Assembly (NCBI GenBank): GCA_964440935.1
Contig: CAYTTY010000055.1
Location: 1-20,228 of the forward strand
Direction of reading: 5' to 3'
Origin: WJJR01 sp964440935
GTDB lineage: Bacteria > Zixibacteria > MSB-5A5 > WJJR01
Length of the DNA stretch: 20,228 nucleotides
In this document: piece by piece, positions 1-8,227 of the stretch
Layout: each line of letters opens with the position of its first letter
How positions within the stretch are numbered: the stretch's first letter is position 1
Position numbers and translations under genes: made by a program
The notes under the pieces: model-generated
Told to the model about the DNA's origin: nothing
The model's database searches: none
What the model saw: the letters and a program-made list of their open reading frames with translations, nothing else

Positions 1-47
1 CACACGGTGCCTCGCTTCCCCTCAATCGGAAATCTATTCTGACAACC
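1..47 (-). repeat. Left-edge copy of a 47-bp repeat (inverted copy at 15125-15171)
   Basis: The reverse complement of bases 1-47 equals bases 15125-15171 at every position. The match runs to the window edge, so the left copy probably continues outside. It begins GGTTGTCAGAATAG and contains TTCCGATTGAGG, a variant of the ATTGTCA/TTCCG edge motif seen elsewhere in the window. It starts two bases after the premature stop of the transposase remnant. Confidence 0.9.
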
Positions 48-48
48 G

Positions 49-663
49 CTATATACAGCGATAAAACTCGTCTTCATCGCGAATAATGTGGTCATAGTAC
101 TCAGACTGCCAGAACTGCCCGCTCCGCTGCAATAGTCGATTGATTTGCTGGGCGGAGTACGACTTCCACGAATGAAGAATCTTGTGTAAGTCGTGCCCGT
201 CCCTTGGCCTGACAATTGCATGGACGTGGTTCGGCATCACACACCATGCGGCGAGGTCGTATCTGTTGCCGTCGAAATGGGTTAGAGTCGTCGCGACGAT
301 CTCGGCGACGCTTGACTCATTCATTCAGCAGGCCCCATGCCCAGCATTCAGGTACGAGTCGACCCTTTCAGAATGCAGTTCCTCAATTCTACGCAGTTCC
401 TCGGGGCGAAGCGGCCGATCCTGTTTCCGCGCAGCATTCAATAATCGCTCGCGCTCATGCACCCACGCCTCAAGCACATGCTGCGGCACCGAATCGGCAA
501 GCCGGAAGGTGACAGAGTACACGGCTCCCTTCTGTGTCCAGTGAGGCAGCCGTGCGCCACGACGTTTCACCAGTGGCGTATGACCAGGGACGCCATCGCG
601 CTCCTCTTTCTCGTGGAATGTCATCATCGAATGGTACTCCGGGCGTGCATGTCCGCCAATCAC
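49..663 (-). pseudogene. REP-associated tyrosine transposase (IS200/Y1-type), interrupted and truncated
   Basis: Two consecutive open segments (663-325 and 324-49) lie in the same frame, separated by a single TGA at 325-327. Joined, they give about 204 residues that read as a REP-associated tyrosine transposase: an N-terminal PHWTQKGAVYSVTFRLADS block, the HUH metal-binding motif in MPNHVHAI, LHSWKSYSAQQINRLL, and the presumed catalytic tyrosine in WQSEYYDHIIRD. The TGA falls in the GHGAC-x-(L/M) context where family members normally have tryptophan, so one TGG to TGA change explains it. The C-terminus stops after EFYRCI, before the asparagine-proline segment (NNPVKAGL type) that normally follows. 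The cut coincides with a repeat found again at 15125-15171. Palindromes lie directly upstream, as expected for this family, whose members move REP elements as single strands. It is probably inactive. The true start may be an internal Met rather than the one at 663. Confidence 0.85.
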
Positions 664-806
664 TTAGGTGACGCATGGGCAAGATGCCCATGCTACGAAC
701 GGAACACGGCCATCCTGGCCGTGTGTGGGGAGTTGTAGCATGGCCATCCTGGCCATGTGTGCGGGGTTAAACCCAGACGCATGGGCATCTTGCCCATGCT
801 ACGTTT
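664..806. repeat. Cluster of four REP-like palindromes
   Basis: There are four imperfect palindromes, each about 20 bp. At 673-693 and 779-799 the arms are GCATGGGCA and TGCCCATGC. At 704-724 the arms are ACACGGCC and GGCCGTGT. At 739-757 the arms are CATGGCC and GGCCATG around ATCCT. The outer two share the flanks GAC/GC and TACG, and the inner two share the core GGCCATCCTGGCC. The cluster sits between the 5' end of the transposase remnant and the 3' end of the thioesterase gene, the usual place for REP elements. Each palindrome could fold as a hairpin in DNA or RNA. Confidence 0.85.
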
Positions 807-1196
807 TCAATCCAACACGGGAATCGGCTTCCGGTTCTCGTCAATCGTCACCAGTGTGAAGCGGCCCTTGATCACGCTTTCGCGTTCATCGGAGTAGAGC
901 TGCTCCATCACGACATCGACTTCGACCTGCATGCTGGTGCGCCCCACCTTCTTAACAGTCCCGATTAGTTCAACAAGGGTTCCGACTGGAATGCCTTTCT
1001 TGAAGTCGATCCGGTCCAACGAGGCGGTCACCAGCTTCTTGCGGCTGAACCGGGTACCGGTGATGACTGCCACTTCATCCATCCATTGCAGCACGGTCCC
1101 GCCAAACATGTGGTCCTGATGGCTGAGCAGGTTGGGAAAGACCAGTTTGACTACACGGGTCTGGGATCTCTGTATGCGTTCTTCGACAGTCGGCAT
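807..1196 (-). CDS. Acyl-CoA thioesterase, hotdog fold (YciA/BACH type)
   Basis: This gene encodes 129 residues, a normal length for a single-hotdog acyl-CoA hydrolase, which cleaves acyl-CoA to free acid and CoA in the cytoplasm. The N-terminal half carries the family signature: VFPNLLSHQDHMFGGTVLQWMDE, where the GG and the following acidic residues belong to the active-site helix, then SLDRIDFKKGIPVGTLVEL and GRTSMQVEVDV. There is no signal peptide. The start is supported by AAGGAG five bases upstream of the ATG. The C-terminus (KPIPVLD) runs to within a few bases of the palindrome cluster. It stands alone, with about 280 bp separating it from the next gene. Chain-length preference cannot be read from the sequence. 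Confidence 0.9.
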   Translation of the reverse strand: MPTVEERIQRSQTRVVKLVFPNLLSHQDHMFGGTVLQWMDEVAVITGTRFSRKKLVTASLDRIDFKKGIPVGTLVELIGTVKKVGRTSMQVEVDVVMEQLYSDERESVIKGRFTLVTIDENRKPIPVLD

Positions 1197-1474
1197 GCGT
1201 GCTCCTTTGCAACCCCATCATCGGGGGCCGCAAGCTATGCAAGAAGGCCGCCGGAATTCCAGCGGATCTGACGGATCAGACGAATGGACCCGTAGGGCGG
1301 ATGCGCTGTACATCGGAATTCACAATCGATAATCCCGAAGGTGCGGCCGTCACGGTCACTCAGGCTGTGCCGACTGCGCATCCGCCGCCCACGCACGAAC
1401 TGAGATTGAGAGTCTTCTTTCTGTCATCCCCGCGAACGCGGGGATCCAGCGTCTTCGACCCCCATCGGGCAGCC
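1197..1474. other. Intergenic region between the thioesterase and the exported protein
   Basis: No gene is supported here. The stretch must hold the promoter of the minus-strand thioesterase, but I see no convincing -35/-10 pair. At 1426-1445 lies a strong palindrome, described separately, just past the stop codon of the next gene. Confidence 0.5.
1422..1449. repeat. Dispersed palindrome with arms ATCCCCGCG/CGCGGGGAT
   Basis: The arms ATCCCCGCG and CGCGGGGAT at 1426-1445 flank a two-base AA loop. The flanks TGTC and CCAG match the general form of a palindrome found as a dispersed repeat in many bacterial genomes. It lies about 25-50 bases downstream of the stop of the exported-protein gene at 1475 and could act as a transcript-end hairpin, although no T-run follows on either strand. 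Confidence 0.8.
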
Positions 1475-2680
1475 TCACCGATTCAAGCGCACCAACTGCA
1501 CCGTATCCGGCGGGTACACACGCAGATACGTATCCGCTGGCACAGCATCCCCGCGCGCCGGGACGTAGGTTCCCCGGGCTCTGAATGGCTCGGTGATAGT
1601 GAGGGAGTCGGGGTCGAACTCGGCGAAGGTAGTCCACGGAGTCTCGGCCTCTGGATTCCAACTCGTTCCAAATCTCTGAATCGATATCACACCGCTACGT
1701 AGTGCGCCATTGTCCGGACACCACGTACACAGACCGCCTCGCCACAGTTCTGCTGAGGCGGCAGACCGGATGCCCTCCCCCTCCCCGTCGGTGCTTAGAA
1801 TCTGAAAATGCCGTACAGAATCCTCTGGGTCCTGGAGCGTAGCGACCACCCAACCAGGAGATTGGGAGAAGAACACATCGCTAAGGTATCCGTCAAGCAG
1901 TTGATGCACGCGCAACTGTGCCGTCGTTGAGCCAACGAGGAGTTGACGCTGAGTGTAGACAGCAACGAGTGGCGACTCCGATTCGTGAGAGAGAAAGGGA
2001 AAGTCAAAGGTCGATTCATCCATCCAGAGCGGTATCAGCATTGAATCAACCACTCTCCCAACACTCAGATCGATGAGGCGGAAGATCGAATGACTCACCA
2101 ATGCGATGGCCGAATCGCTCAAGAACCTCGCATTCCAATCCCAGGTGTAGGAGACCTCGATGTCGTGACGGTCGCCGCGACGGTCGAAGACTTCGAACCG
2201 AGGCCCTTCGACAGTGTTTGGCACAGGACAGAAAAAGCGACCTCCAGGGGAGGCCTGAACCGATCCGGAAATGGGGCCGAGGTTGCACACTTCTCGGCCA
2301 TCTGCATCCAAGACGACCGTGTACCAGTCATACTGTCCGGAGTCAGCTTTCAGAACAAAGGTGCTTCCATCGTCGCTGACATCACTAAGCAAAAGAACCG
2401 GCCTGCCATCTCCGGGAGCACTTCGCCAGAAAAGCAACTCCCCGTCAAATGTGTATGCGGCGACGATGGAGCTGTCGCCGCGAGTCATTTGAATTCCGAT
2501 GACGTCACGCCCCAGTTTCCCATCTAAGACTTCCATTCCCGTCAACGGAAACGTCTGAATCACCTCCGCCGTCTCGATCGCATACCGCAAATCACTGGCA
2601 CGTGCGGTGGTGACAGTGGAGATGACCACGAGCAGTACGAGACAACCAATGGCGGATTGTCGATTCATAGCGGTGAACAC
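1475..2680 (-). CDS. Exported protein of unknown function, possible beta-propeller
   Basis: This gene encodes 401 residues. The N-terminus is a classic Sec signal: a short charged segment (MNRQS), a hydrophobic core (AIGCLVLLVVISTVTTA) and a probable cleavage after ARA. The mature part lacks membrane segments. It is made of short alternating beta-type stretches with aspartate-glycine turns (FDGELLFW, DVSDDGSTFVL, VLDADGREV, EVFDRRGDRHDI), which suggests a beta-propeller or similar repeat fold, but I recognise no specific family. Two Met codons are possible starts (residues 1 and 5). Neither has a good ribosome-binding site, and the second gives the more typical signal peptide. It is flanked by palindromes and has no evident operon partner. 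It is confidently a gene because of its length, signal peptide and even composition, but its function is unknown. Confidence 0.75.
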   Translation of the reverse strand: MFTAMNRQSAIGCLVLLVVISTVTTARASDLRYAIETAEVIQTFPLTGMEVLDGKLGRDVIGIQMTRGDSSIVAAYTFDGELLFWRSAPGDGRPVLLLSDVSDDGSTFVLKADSGQYDWYTVVLDADGREVCNLGPISGSVQASPGGRFFCPVPNTVEGPRFEVFDRRGDRHDIEVSYTWDWNARFLSDSAIALVSHSIFRLIDLSVGRVVDSMLIPLWMDESTFDFPFLSHESESPLVAVYTQRQLLVGSTTAQLRVHQLLDGYLSDVFFSQSPGWVVATLQDPEDSVRHFQILSTDGEGEGIRSAASAELWRGGLCTWCPDNGALRSGVISIQRFGTSWNPEAETPWTTFAEFDPDSLTITEPFRARGTYVPARGDAVPADTYLRVYPPDTVQLVRLNR

Positions 2681-2773
2681 ATGATATCTCGAGAATCCTA
2701 TGGTTTTAGAGTGACTTGCATAATTCCTGTCCGATTCCGCGATCCGGCCAGAACGATTTACCCCTCACCCCGG

Positions 2774-2805
2774 CCCTCTCCCCGCTGAAAAGCGCGGGGA
2801 GAGGG
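2774..2805. repeat. Perfect 12-bp-arm palindrome
   Basis: The arms CCCTCTCCCCGC (2774-2785) and GCGGGGAGAGGG (2794-2805) are exact complements around an eight-base loop. It is preceded by CTCACCCCGG, a context typical of a widespread bacterial palindromic repeat. A T-run is lacking, so it is called a repeat rather than a terminator. Confidence 0.85.
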
Positions 2806-2817
2806 AGCAGAACGTCG

Positions 2818-2861
2818 GGGCGCACACTTCGGCTCCGCTCAGTGCAAGCGGATGTGCGCCC
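2818..2861. repeat. Bulged inverted repeat
   Basis: Outer arms GGGCGCACA (2818-2826) and TGTGCGCCC (2853-2861) enclose a second stem TCCGCT/AGCGGA (from 2834 and to about 2852), giving a two-stem hairpin. It sits between the preceding palindrome and the ATTGTCA/TTCCG motif. Confidence 0.7.
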
Positions 2862-2976
2862 ACTCGCCCCAACAATTTCAATCGGACAAGAATTCTGACA
2901 ATCGCTATAAAGACACTGGATCCCTCCGCCGCCGCGGACTCACCCTAAAGGGCTCGGCGGTCCGGATGGACCTGCC

Positions 2977-4455
2977 CTACATCCCCGGCATCAACATCGC
3001 CGCCGCCGCCTGGGCCAGATCGACAAACGGACCGGGGAACACACCGAGGAGCAATACACCGAGGCCGGAAATGCCCAGTGCAATCATCAGCGGAACCGGC
3101 ACCGGGAAACCGCCTTCCGGCTGATCGAGCGGGAAGTACATCTTGCGGATCACCGTGGCGTAGTAGTACAAGGCAATCACCGACGTCAACAGGCCGACCA
3201 GCACCAGCCAGAGGTATCCGCTGTTAATCGCCGCCAGGAACACGTAGTACTTCGCCAGAAATCCGGCCGTCGGCGGTATGCCCGCCAGCGACAAGAGGAA
3301 GAGCGAAAAGAACACCGCAATCATTGGCGACCGCCGAGCCAGCGACGTGTAATCGTCGATTTCATCGGAGCCCATGCGATTGGAGAAGGCGATCACGCAA
3401 ATGAACGCGCCCATGTTGGCGAACAGGTACGCCAGCGAGTAATACGTCATCGCTGTCGCCCCCCACGTATTCACCGCCACCGCACCAACCAGGATGTAGC
3501 CGATCTGCGCGACCGATGAATACGCCAGCATGCGCTTGATGTTCGATTGGACTATCGCCGTGACGTTTCCGACAATCATGGCCAGCGCGGCGAGTACCGC
3601 CACCGCCTGCACCCAGATAATCTGCGACGACTCCAATCCGACAAAGAACACGCGCAGAAATGCCGCCACCGCCGCCGCCTTTGATGCAACCGAAAGATAC
3701 GCGGTGATTGGTGTCGGTGCGCCTTCGTACACGTCGGGCGCCCACATATGAAACGGTGCCAGCGCCAGCTTGAATCCAAATCCGGCGAGCAGCAAAAGCA
3801 GCGCCAGTGTCAGCCCCGGCGGGAAGGACCCGCTGGCCATGAAGATGTCACCGACGCCATTACGGATCGCCGCCAGTTCGGTCTGCCCGGTGAGCCCGTA
3901 GAGCAGTGCGACACCATACAGCAGCACCGCCGACGATATCCCGCCCAGGATCACATACTTCAATCCCGCCTCGGCCGACTTGCGGTTGGCCTTGCGGTAC
4001 GCCGCCAACACAAACAACGTCACGGTCGACAGTTCAATCGCGATGTAAAGCAACAGCAGTTCGGATGCTGACACCATCAGCATCATGCCGACGGCCGAAA
4101 ACAACAGCAGCCCGAAGAACTCCCCGCGGTGCTGTTTCATCCGGTCGACCGGGCCAATTGATGAGATCACCGTCAGCAACACACCACCGAGCACGATCTC
4201 TTTAAACAGCACCGCCAGCCGGTCGAACACGAATGTCCCGCCGAATGCCTTGCCATCGGGCATCAGCGCCACCCACACGGCGGTGATGACCACACCGATC
4301 AATGTCCAGATGGCATACGATCCGGTGGATGTTCCCTCACCGCGATTGCGCGAGAACACCGCCATCATCGTGATGACGCACGCCCACACCAGCAGGAAAC
4401 ACTCCGGTAGGATGGTGTGCCAGTCAGCGTAGAATTGGACAATATCGAATGACAT
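2977..4455 (-). CDS. nuoN: NADH-quinone oxidoreductase subunit N
   Basis: This is one of the three antiporter-like proton-channel subunits in the membrane arm of complex I. The product has about 492 residues, the normal length, and is hydrophobic throughout with roughly 14 membrane segments. Diagnostic parts are ELSTVTLFVLAAYRK, with the channel glutamate, and FGFKLALAPFHMWAPDVYEG followed by TPITAYLSVASKAAAVAAFLR, with the channel lysines. NSNIKRMLAYSSVAQIGYIL-like and GIPPTAGFLAKYYVF segments are also present. An upstream in-frame GTG at 4458 exists, but ATG at 4455 fits better because GAGG lies four bases before it. It is the last gene of the cluster and begins 15 bases after nuoM ends. 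Confidence 0.97.
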   Translation of the reverse strand: MSFDIVQFYADWHTILPECFLLVWACVITMMAVFSRNRGEGTSTGSYAIWTLIGVVITAVWVALMPDGKAFGGTFVFDRLAVLFKEIVLGGVLLTVISSIGPVDRMKQHRGEFFGLLLFSAVGMMLMVSASELLLLYIAIELSTVTLFVLAAYRKANRKSAEAGLKYVILGGISSAVLLYGVALLYGLTGQTELAAIRNGVGDIFMASGSFPPGLTLALLLLLAGFGFKLALAPFHMWAPDVYEGAPTPITAYLSVASKAAAVAAFLRVFFVGLESSQIIWVQAVAVLAALAMIVGNVTAIVQSNIKRMLAYSSVAQIGYILVGAVAVNTWGATAMTYYSLAYLFANMGAFICVIAFSNRMGSDEIDDYTSLARRSPMIAVFFSLFLLSLAGIPPTAGFLAKYYVFLAAINSGYLWLVLVGLLTSVIALYYYATVIRKMYFPLDQPEGGFPVPVPLMIALGISGLGVLLLGVFPGPFVDLAQAAAAMLMPGM

Positions 4456-4470
4456 CACGCCTCAGTTTCG

Positions 4471-5943
4471 TCAGCCGCCGATCACCCGCACCAGGTTGGC
4501 GATGGTCGCTTCAATGTAGTTCGACAGCAATGCCGGATAGATGCCGATGGCGATCATCAGAATGGCGAGCGGCGCCACCGAGATGATCTCCCGAACGTTG
4601 ATTTCGCTCAGCCCTTCGGTGTGACCGGCCACCTGCCCCAAAAACATTCGCTGAACCATGCGCAGAAAGTAAGCAGCGGTGAGCAGCACACCGACAACCG
4701 CAATCGCGACCGTGACGTGGTAGGTCGGGAAGGCGCCGATAAAGACCATGAACTCACTGATAAACCCCGATAGTCCGGGCAAGCCGAGGGAACCGAGCAC
4801 AAACAGCACCATGATACCGGAGTACACCGGCACTTTCATCCACATGCCACCGTAGGCGTCGATTTCACGCGAGTGCGTGCGGTCGTAAATCACGCCCACC
4901 AGCATAAACAGCGCCCCCGTGATCAACCCGTGCGACACCATCTGGAACATGGCCCCCGAAATCGCGGCGACCGAACCGATCGCCCCCATGCCGAGCAGGC
5001 AATACCCCATGTGCGAAATCGATGAATACGCGACCAGCTTCTTCAAATCGGTCTGCGCCATGCACACCAGTGCGCCATAGATGATGCCCAGCACACCGAG
5101 CACCGCCATGGAGAAGGCGAAGTACTGTGTCGCCTGCGGGAACATCGGAAACGAGATCCGCAACAGACCGTAGGTGCCCATTTTCAGCAGGACGCCCGCC
5201 AGCAAGACCGACACCGCGGTCGGCGCCTCCACGTGCGCGTCGGGCAACCATGTATGGAACGGCAACGTCGGAATCTTGATCGCAAACGCGATGAAGAAGA
5301 ACACGAACGCAAACAACTGGAAGCCGCGGGTGAATTCGGGTGCGCGTGCGATCAACTCCGGAATCGAGAGCGTCGACGGAGCCGATGTGAAATACAGCGC
5401 CAGAATGGCGACCAGCATGAAGATCGAGCCAAACAACGTGTACAGGAAGAACTTGATCGCCGCATACTCCTTGCGCGGCCCGCCCCAGATGCCGATCAAA
5501 AAGTACATCGGCACCAGCATCACTTCCCAGAACACATAGAACAGGAAGAAGTCGAGTGCGCAAAACACACCCGTCATGCCGCTGACGAGCAACAGGTAGA
5601 AGGCGAAGTACTCTTTGACGCGCTTGACGATATTAAATGAAATCAACGCGGCCAAAAACGACAACAGCGTCGTCAGAAACAGCATCGGCACCGAGAGACC
5701 GTCGACGCCGAGGTGGTAGTTGACGTTCAGTCCCGGGATCCACACGGCGAATTCCTGGAATTGGAATGCCGCCGTCGATGAATCGTACGCATTGAGGAGC
5801 ATCAGCGACAGAATCAGGGGAATGCCGGTCGCCACCATCGTGATCCAACGGATCATCGAATGATTGTTCTTCGGCGCGATCATCACCGCCGCCATCCCGA
5901 TCAGGGGAATGAAAATCATCCACGAGAGTATGCCGCTTATCAT
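4471..5943 (-). CDS. nuoM: NADH-quinone oxidoreductase subunit M
   Basis: This is an antiporter-like proton-pumping subunit of complex I in the cytoplasmic membrane. It has 490 residues, close to the usual 490-510. The TM5 glutamate is in FFLFYVFWEVMLVPMYFLIG. The lysines of the central channel are in FAIKIPTLPFHTWLPDAHVE and in VLLAGVLLKMGTYGLLR. DLKKLVAYSSISHMGY and GLPGLSGFISEF are also standard. The ATG at 5943 is preceded by AGAGGA at a somewhat long distance. It lies between nuoL (43 bases upstream) and nuoN (15 bases downstream). Confidence 0.98.
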   Translation of the reverse strand: MISGILSWMIFIPLIGMAAVMIAPKNNHSMIRWITMVATGIPLILSLMLLNAYDSSTAAFQFQEFAVWIPGLNVNYHLGVDGLSVPMLFLTTLLSFLAALISFNIVKRVKEYFAFYLLLVSGMTGVFCALDFFLFYVFWEVMLVPMYFLIGIWGGPRKEYAAIKFFLYTLFGSIFMLVAILALYFTSAPSTLSIPELIARAPEFTRGFQLFAFVFFFIAFAIKIPTLPFHTWLPDAHVEAPTAVSVLLAGVLLKMGTYGLLRISFPMFPQATQYFAFSMAVLGVLGIIYGALVCMAQTDLKKLVAYSSISHMGYCLLGMGAIGSVAAISGAMFQMVSHGLITGALFMLVGVIYDRTHSREIDAYGGMWMKVPVYSGIMVLFVLGSLGLPGLSGFISEFMVFIGAFPTYHVTVAIAVVGVLLTAAYFLRMVQRMFLGQVAGHTEGLSEINVREIISVAPLAILMIAIGIYPALLSNYIEATIANLVRVIGG

Positions 5944-5986
5944 TGTCTGTCCATCCTCTGTATTGCGCTATCGCTTACCACATCTC

Positions 5987-7903
5987 TCACTGGAGAATCC
6001 AGAGAATCACCAGTGCTGCGAATATGATGAAGGCGTAATTCTGCAACCGTCCGGTCTGCACATGCCTGAGCGTCGAGCCAAAGCCGCGCGTGATCGTCCC
6101 CAGGCCGTTGACCGCGCCGTCGACAAACGTCTCATCAAACCACCGCTGAAACTTGCCCCACATCAGGCCGAAATCGGCCACTCCATTAACCAGCCCATCG
6201 ACAATGTTCTGATCGAACCAGAACCACATCCGGCAGAACACGTAGTACGGTTTGATGATTACGGCATCGTAGACCTCGTCGAAGTAGTACTTGTTATACA
6301 AGGTCGTGTAGAGCCCTTTCATCGACTGGCCCACTTTCACCGGATCGATGCTGCGCTTGTAGTACATCAGGTACGCCAAGCCGATACCGGACAGCCCGAT
6401 GATCGTCGAAATGATCGCATACGACAGGTGGAATTCCGGATGATGCGGATGCACGTTGAAAACCACGGCCGAAAACCCGTGATGCAGCCACGGCAACCCG
6501 ACCCATCCGGCCACCACCGAAAGAACCGCCAGAAAGATCAATGGATACGTCATGGTCTTCGGCGACTCATGTGCGTGGTCGTATTTCTCCTGATCACGCG
6601 GCTTGCCGGTAAACGTCAGGAAGTACAGACGGAACATGTAAAATGCCGTCATAAAGGCGACCGCCAGCGTCAGTACCAGAAACACCGGCTGCGCCGCCGC
6701 GGTCGCGACAATCTCATCTTTTGACCAGAATCCCGACAACGGGAAGATGCCGGCAATCGCCAGCGCGGCAATGAAGAACGTCGTCGACGTAATCTTCATC
6801 TTATTGTGCAAGCCGCCCATTTCGCGGATGTCGTTGGTGTGCACGGCATGAATGACCGAGCCGGCCCCCAGGAACAGCAGCGACTTGAAGAACGCATGTG
6901 TCATCAGGTGAAACGTTCCTGCCGTGAATCCACCGAGGCCCAGCGCCATTACCATGTAGCCGAGCTGCGAGACGGTCGAATAGGCGAGCACGCGCTTGAT
7001 GTCGTTTTGCACGAGGCCGATTGTTGCCGCCATCAACGAGGTCAGCACCCCGACCCAGGCGATGACGATCGCCGCCGTTTCCGCCGCCATGAAGACCGAA
7101 AAGCCGCGTGCCACCAGATACACACCGGCGACCACCATCGTTGCGGCATGGATCAATGCCGAAACGGGGGTGGGGCCTTCCATGGCATCGGGCAGCCAGA
7201 CATGCAACGGCAGTTGCGCCGACTTCCCAACCGCGCCCCCGAACAGGAAGATCGCCGCGGCGGTCAAAAACGCACCGCTGAGCACACCCTGTTCGACGGC
7301 GTTAAACACACCCGCGAAGGTCAATGTCCCCGCCCCGGTATACAGCATCAGCAGGCCGATGATGAACCCCAGATCGCCGAGGCGAGTGGTGATAAACGCT
7401 TTCTTGCCGGCGTCCGACGCCGACTTCTTTTCAAACCAGAACCCGATTAAGAGATAAGACGCAAGCCCCACCAGCTCCCACGCGACGAACATCAAAAAGA
7501 AGTTGTCGGCGATCACGAGCGTGGACATCGCCATGGTGAACAGCGACAGGTAGGCGTAGTACCGTGAATACAGCTTGTCGCCATGCATGTAGCCGAGCGA
7601 ATAGATCTGCACCATGAAGGCGACGGTGGTGACGACGATTAACATCATCGCCGAGAGACCGTCGATCTGGATCCCGATCGGGATGTTCATCGACGGGCCC
7701 AGGTTCAGCCACTCGAACGAAAACCGCTGAATCTCGGGATTGAACCAGACCTTAAAGGCAATCGCCCACGCGTACACGAATGCGATACCGACGGCGCCGA
7801 TCGAAATCGCCGCCGACACCGCGCGGTTGCGATGGGTGAACAGCATGATCAGCGTCATCGCTAACGCGGGCAAGACGGGTATGATCCAGGCATTCTCAAA
7901 CAT
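5987..7903 (-). CDS. nuoL: NADH-quinone oxidoreductase subunit L
   Basis: This is the distal, largest proton-pumping subunit of complex I (638 residues; the family usually has 610-680). Seen are FVAWELVGLASYLLIGFW with the channel glutamate, GKSAQLPLHVWLPDAMEGPT followed by PVSALIHAATMV with the channel lysine and histidine, NDIKRVLAYSTVSQLGYM, and GIFPLSGFWSKDE. The C-terminal third carries the long lateral helix region (KYYFDEVYDAVIIKPYY and following) and a final hydrophobic segment (NYAFIIFAALVILWILQ), so the lateral arm is complete. It begins 12 bases after the stop of nuoK and has only a weak ribosome-binding site, so it may be translated by coupling. Confidence 0.98.
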   Translation of the reverse strand: MFENAWIIPVLPALAMTLIMLFTHRNRAVSAAISIGAVGIAFVYAWAIAFKVWFNPEIQRFSFEWLNLGPSMNIPIGIQIDGLSAMMLIVVTTVAFMVQIYSLGYMHGDKLYSRYYAYLSLFTMAMSTLVIADNFFLMFVAWELVGLASYLLIGFWFEKKSASDAGKKAFITTRLGDLGFIIGLLMLYTGAGTLTFAGVFNAVEQGVLSGAFLTAAAIFLFGGAVGKSAQLPLHVWLPDAMEGPTPVSALIHAATMVVAGVYLVARGFSVFMAAETAAIVIAWVGVLTSLMAATIGLVQNDIKRVLAYSTVSQLGYMVMALGLGGFTAGTFHLMTHAFFKSLLFLGAGSVIHAVHTNDIREMGGLHNKMKITSTTFFIAALAIAGIFPLSGFWSKDEIVATAAAQPVFLVLTLAVAFMTAFYMFRLYFLTFTGKPRDQEKYDHAHESPKTMTYPLIFLAVLSVVAGWVGLPWLHHGFSAVVFNVHPHHPEFHLSYAIISTIIGLSGIGLAYLMYYKRSIDPVKVGQSMKGLYTTLYNKYYFDEVYDAVIIKPYYVFCRMWFWFDQNIVDGLVNGVADFGLMWGKFQRWFDETFVDGAVNGLGTITRGFGSTLRHVQTGRLQNYAFIIFAALVILWILQ

Positions 7904-7915
7904 GGGGTAAACTCA

Positions 7916-8227
7916 TCACCACTTCATGATGTTGACATTGTCGACGTCGATGCCCTTGTGGTGCTGGTAGATCAAGAGCACAATCGCCAGCGCGACAGTC
8001 GCTTCGGCCGCGGCCACCGCGATCGTGAAGATTGCCACCACTTGCCCGGTGACATCCTGCGGCGTGACATAGTACGCAAAGGCCACCAGCGTAATGTTGA
8101 CGGCGTTGAACATCAGCTCGATTGACATCAGCACGCCGACCGCATTGCGGCGCGTGAGCATACCGTAGACGCCGATGCAAAACACAATGGCCGACAACGC
8201 CAGAAAATGGGGGAGACCGACGCTCAT
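7916..8227 (-). CDS. nuoK: NADH-quinone oxidoreductase subunit K
   Basis: This is a small three-helix membrane subunit of complex I (103 residues, normal length). Characteristic pieces are the first helix followed by GMLTRRNAVGVLMSIELMFN, which includes the conserved glutamate of the proton path, NAVNITLVAF, and FTIAVAAAEATVALAIVLL with the second conserved glutamate. Its ATG overlaps the nuoJ stop (ATGA, 8224-8227), which implies translational coupling. Confidence 0.97.
   Translation of the reverse strand: MSVGLPHFLALSAIVFCIGVYGMLTRRNAVGVLMSIELMFNAVNITLVAFAYYVTPQDVTGQVVAIFTIAVAAAEATVALAIVLLIYQHHKGIDVDNVNIMKW

Larger units (their letters stand above)
2681..2976. other. Repeat-rich intergenic region downstream of nuoN
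   Basis: No gene is seen here. The region holds two hairpin-forming elements (2774-2805 and 2818-2861) and a copy of the ATTGTCA/TTCCG motif on the minus strand at 2875-2911. It separates the 5' end of the exported-protein gene from the 3' end of the nuo cluster, both read on the minus strand, so it must contain the end of the nuo transcript and the promoter of the next gene. No T-run terminator is visible. Confidence 0.6.

Noticed and set aside
325..327. TGA read as tryptophan or selenocysteine
   Set aside because: Several intact genes in the window end in TGA, which excludes a reassigned code, and no selenocysteine function is expected at this position of a transposase that is also truncated.
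2774..2805. Rho-independent terminator of the nuo cluster
   Set aside because: The stem is strong, but no T-run follows on the minus strand, and it lies about 170 bases beyond the stop. It fits a dispersed palindromic repeat better.
5864..6724. Plus-strand open frame of 286 codons across the nuoM/nuoL junction
   Set aside because: It lies antisense to well-conserved nuo genes, is rich in Arg, His and Gln as expected for the reverse strand, and shows no family signature.
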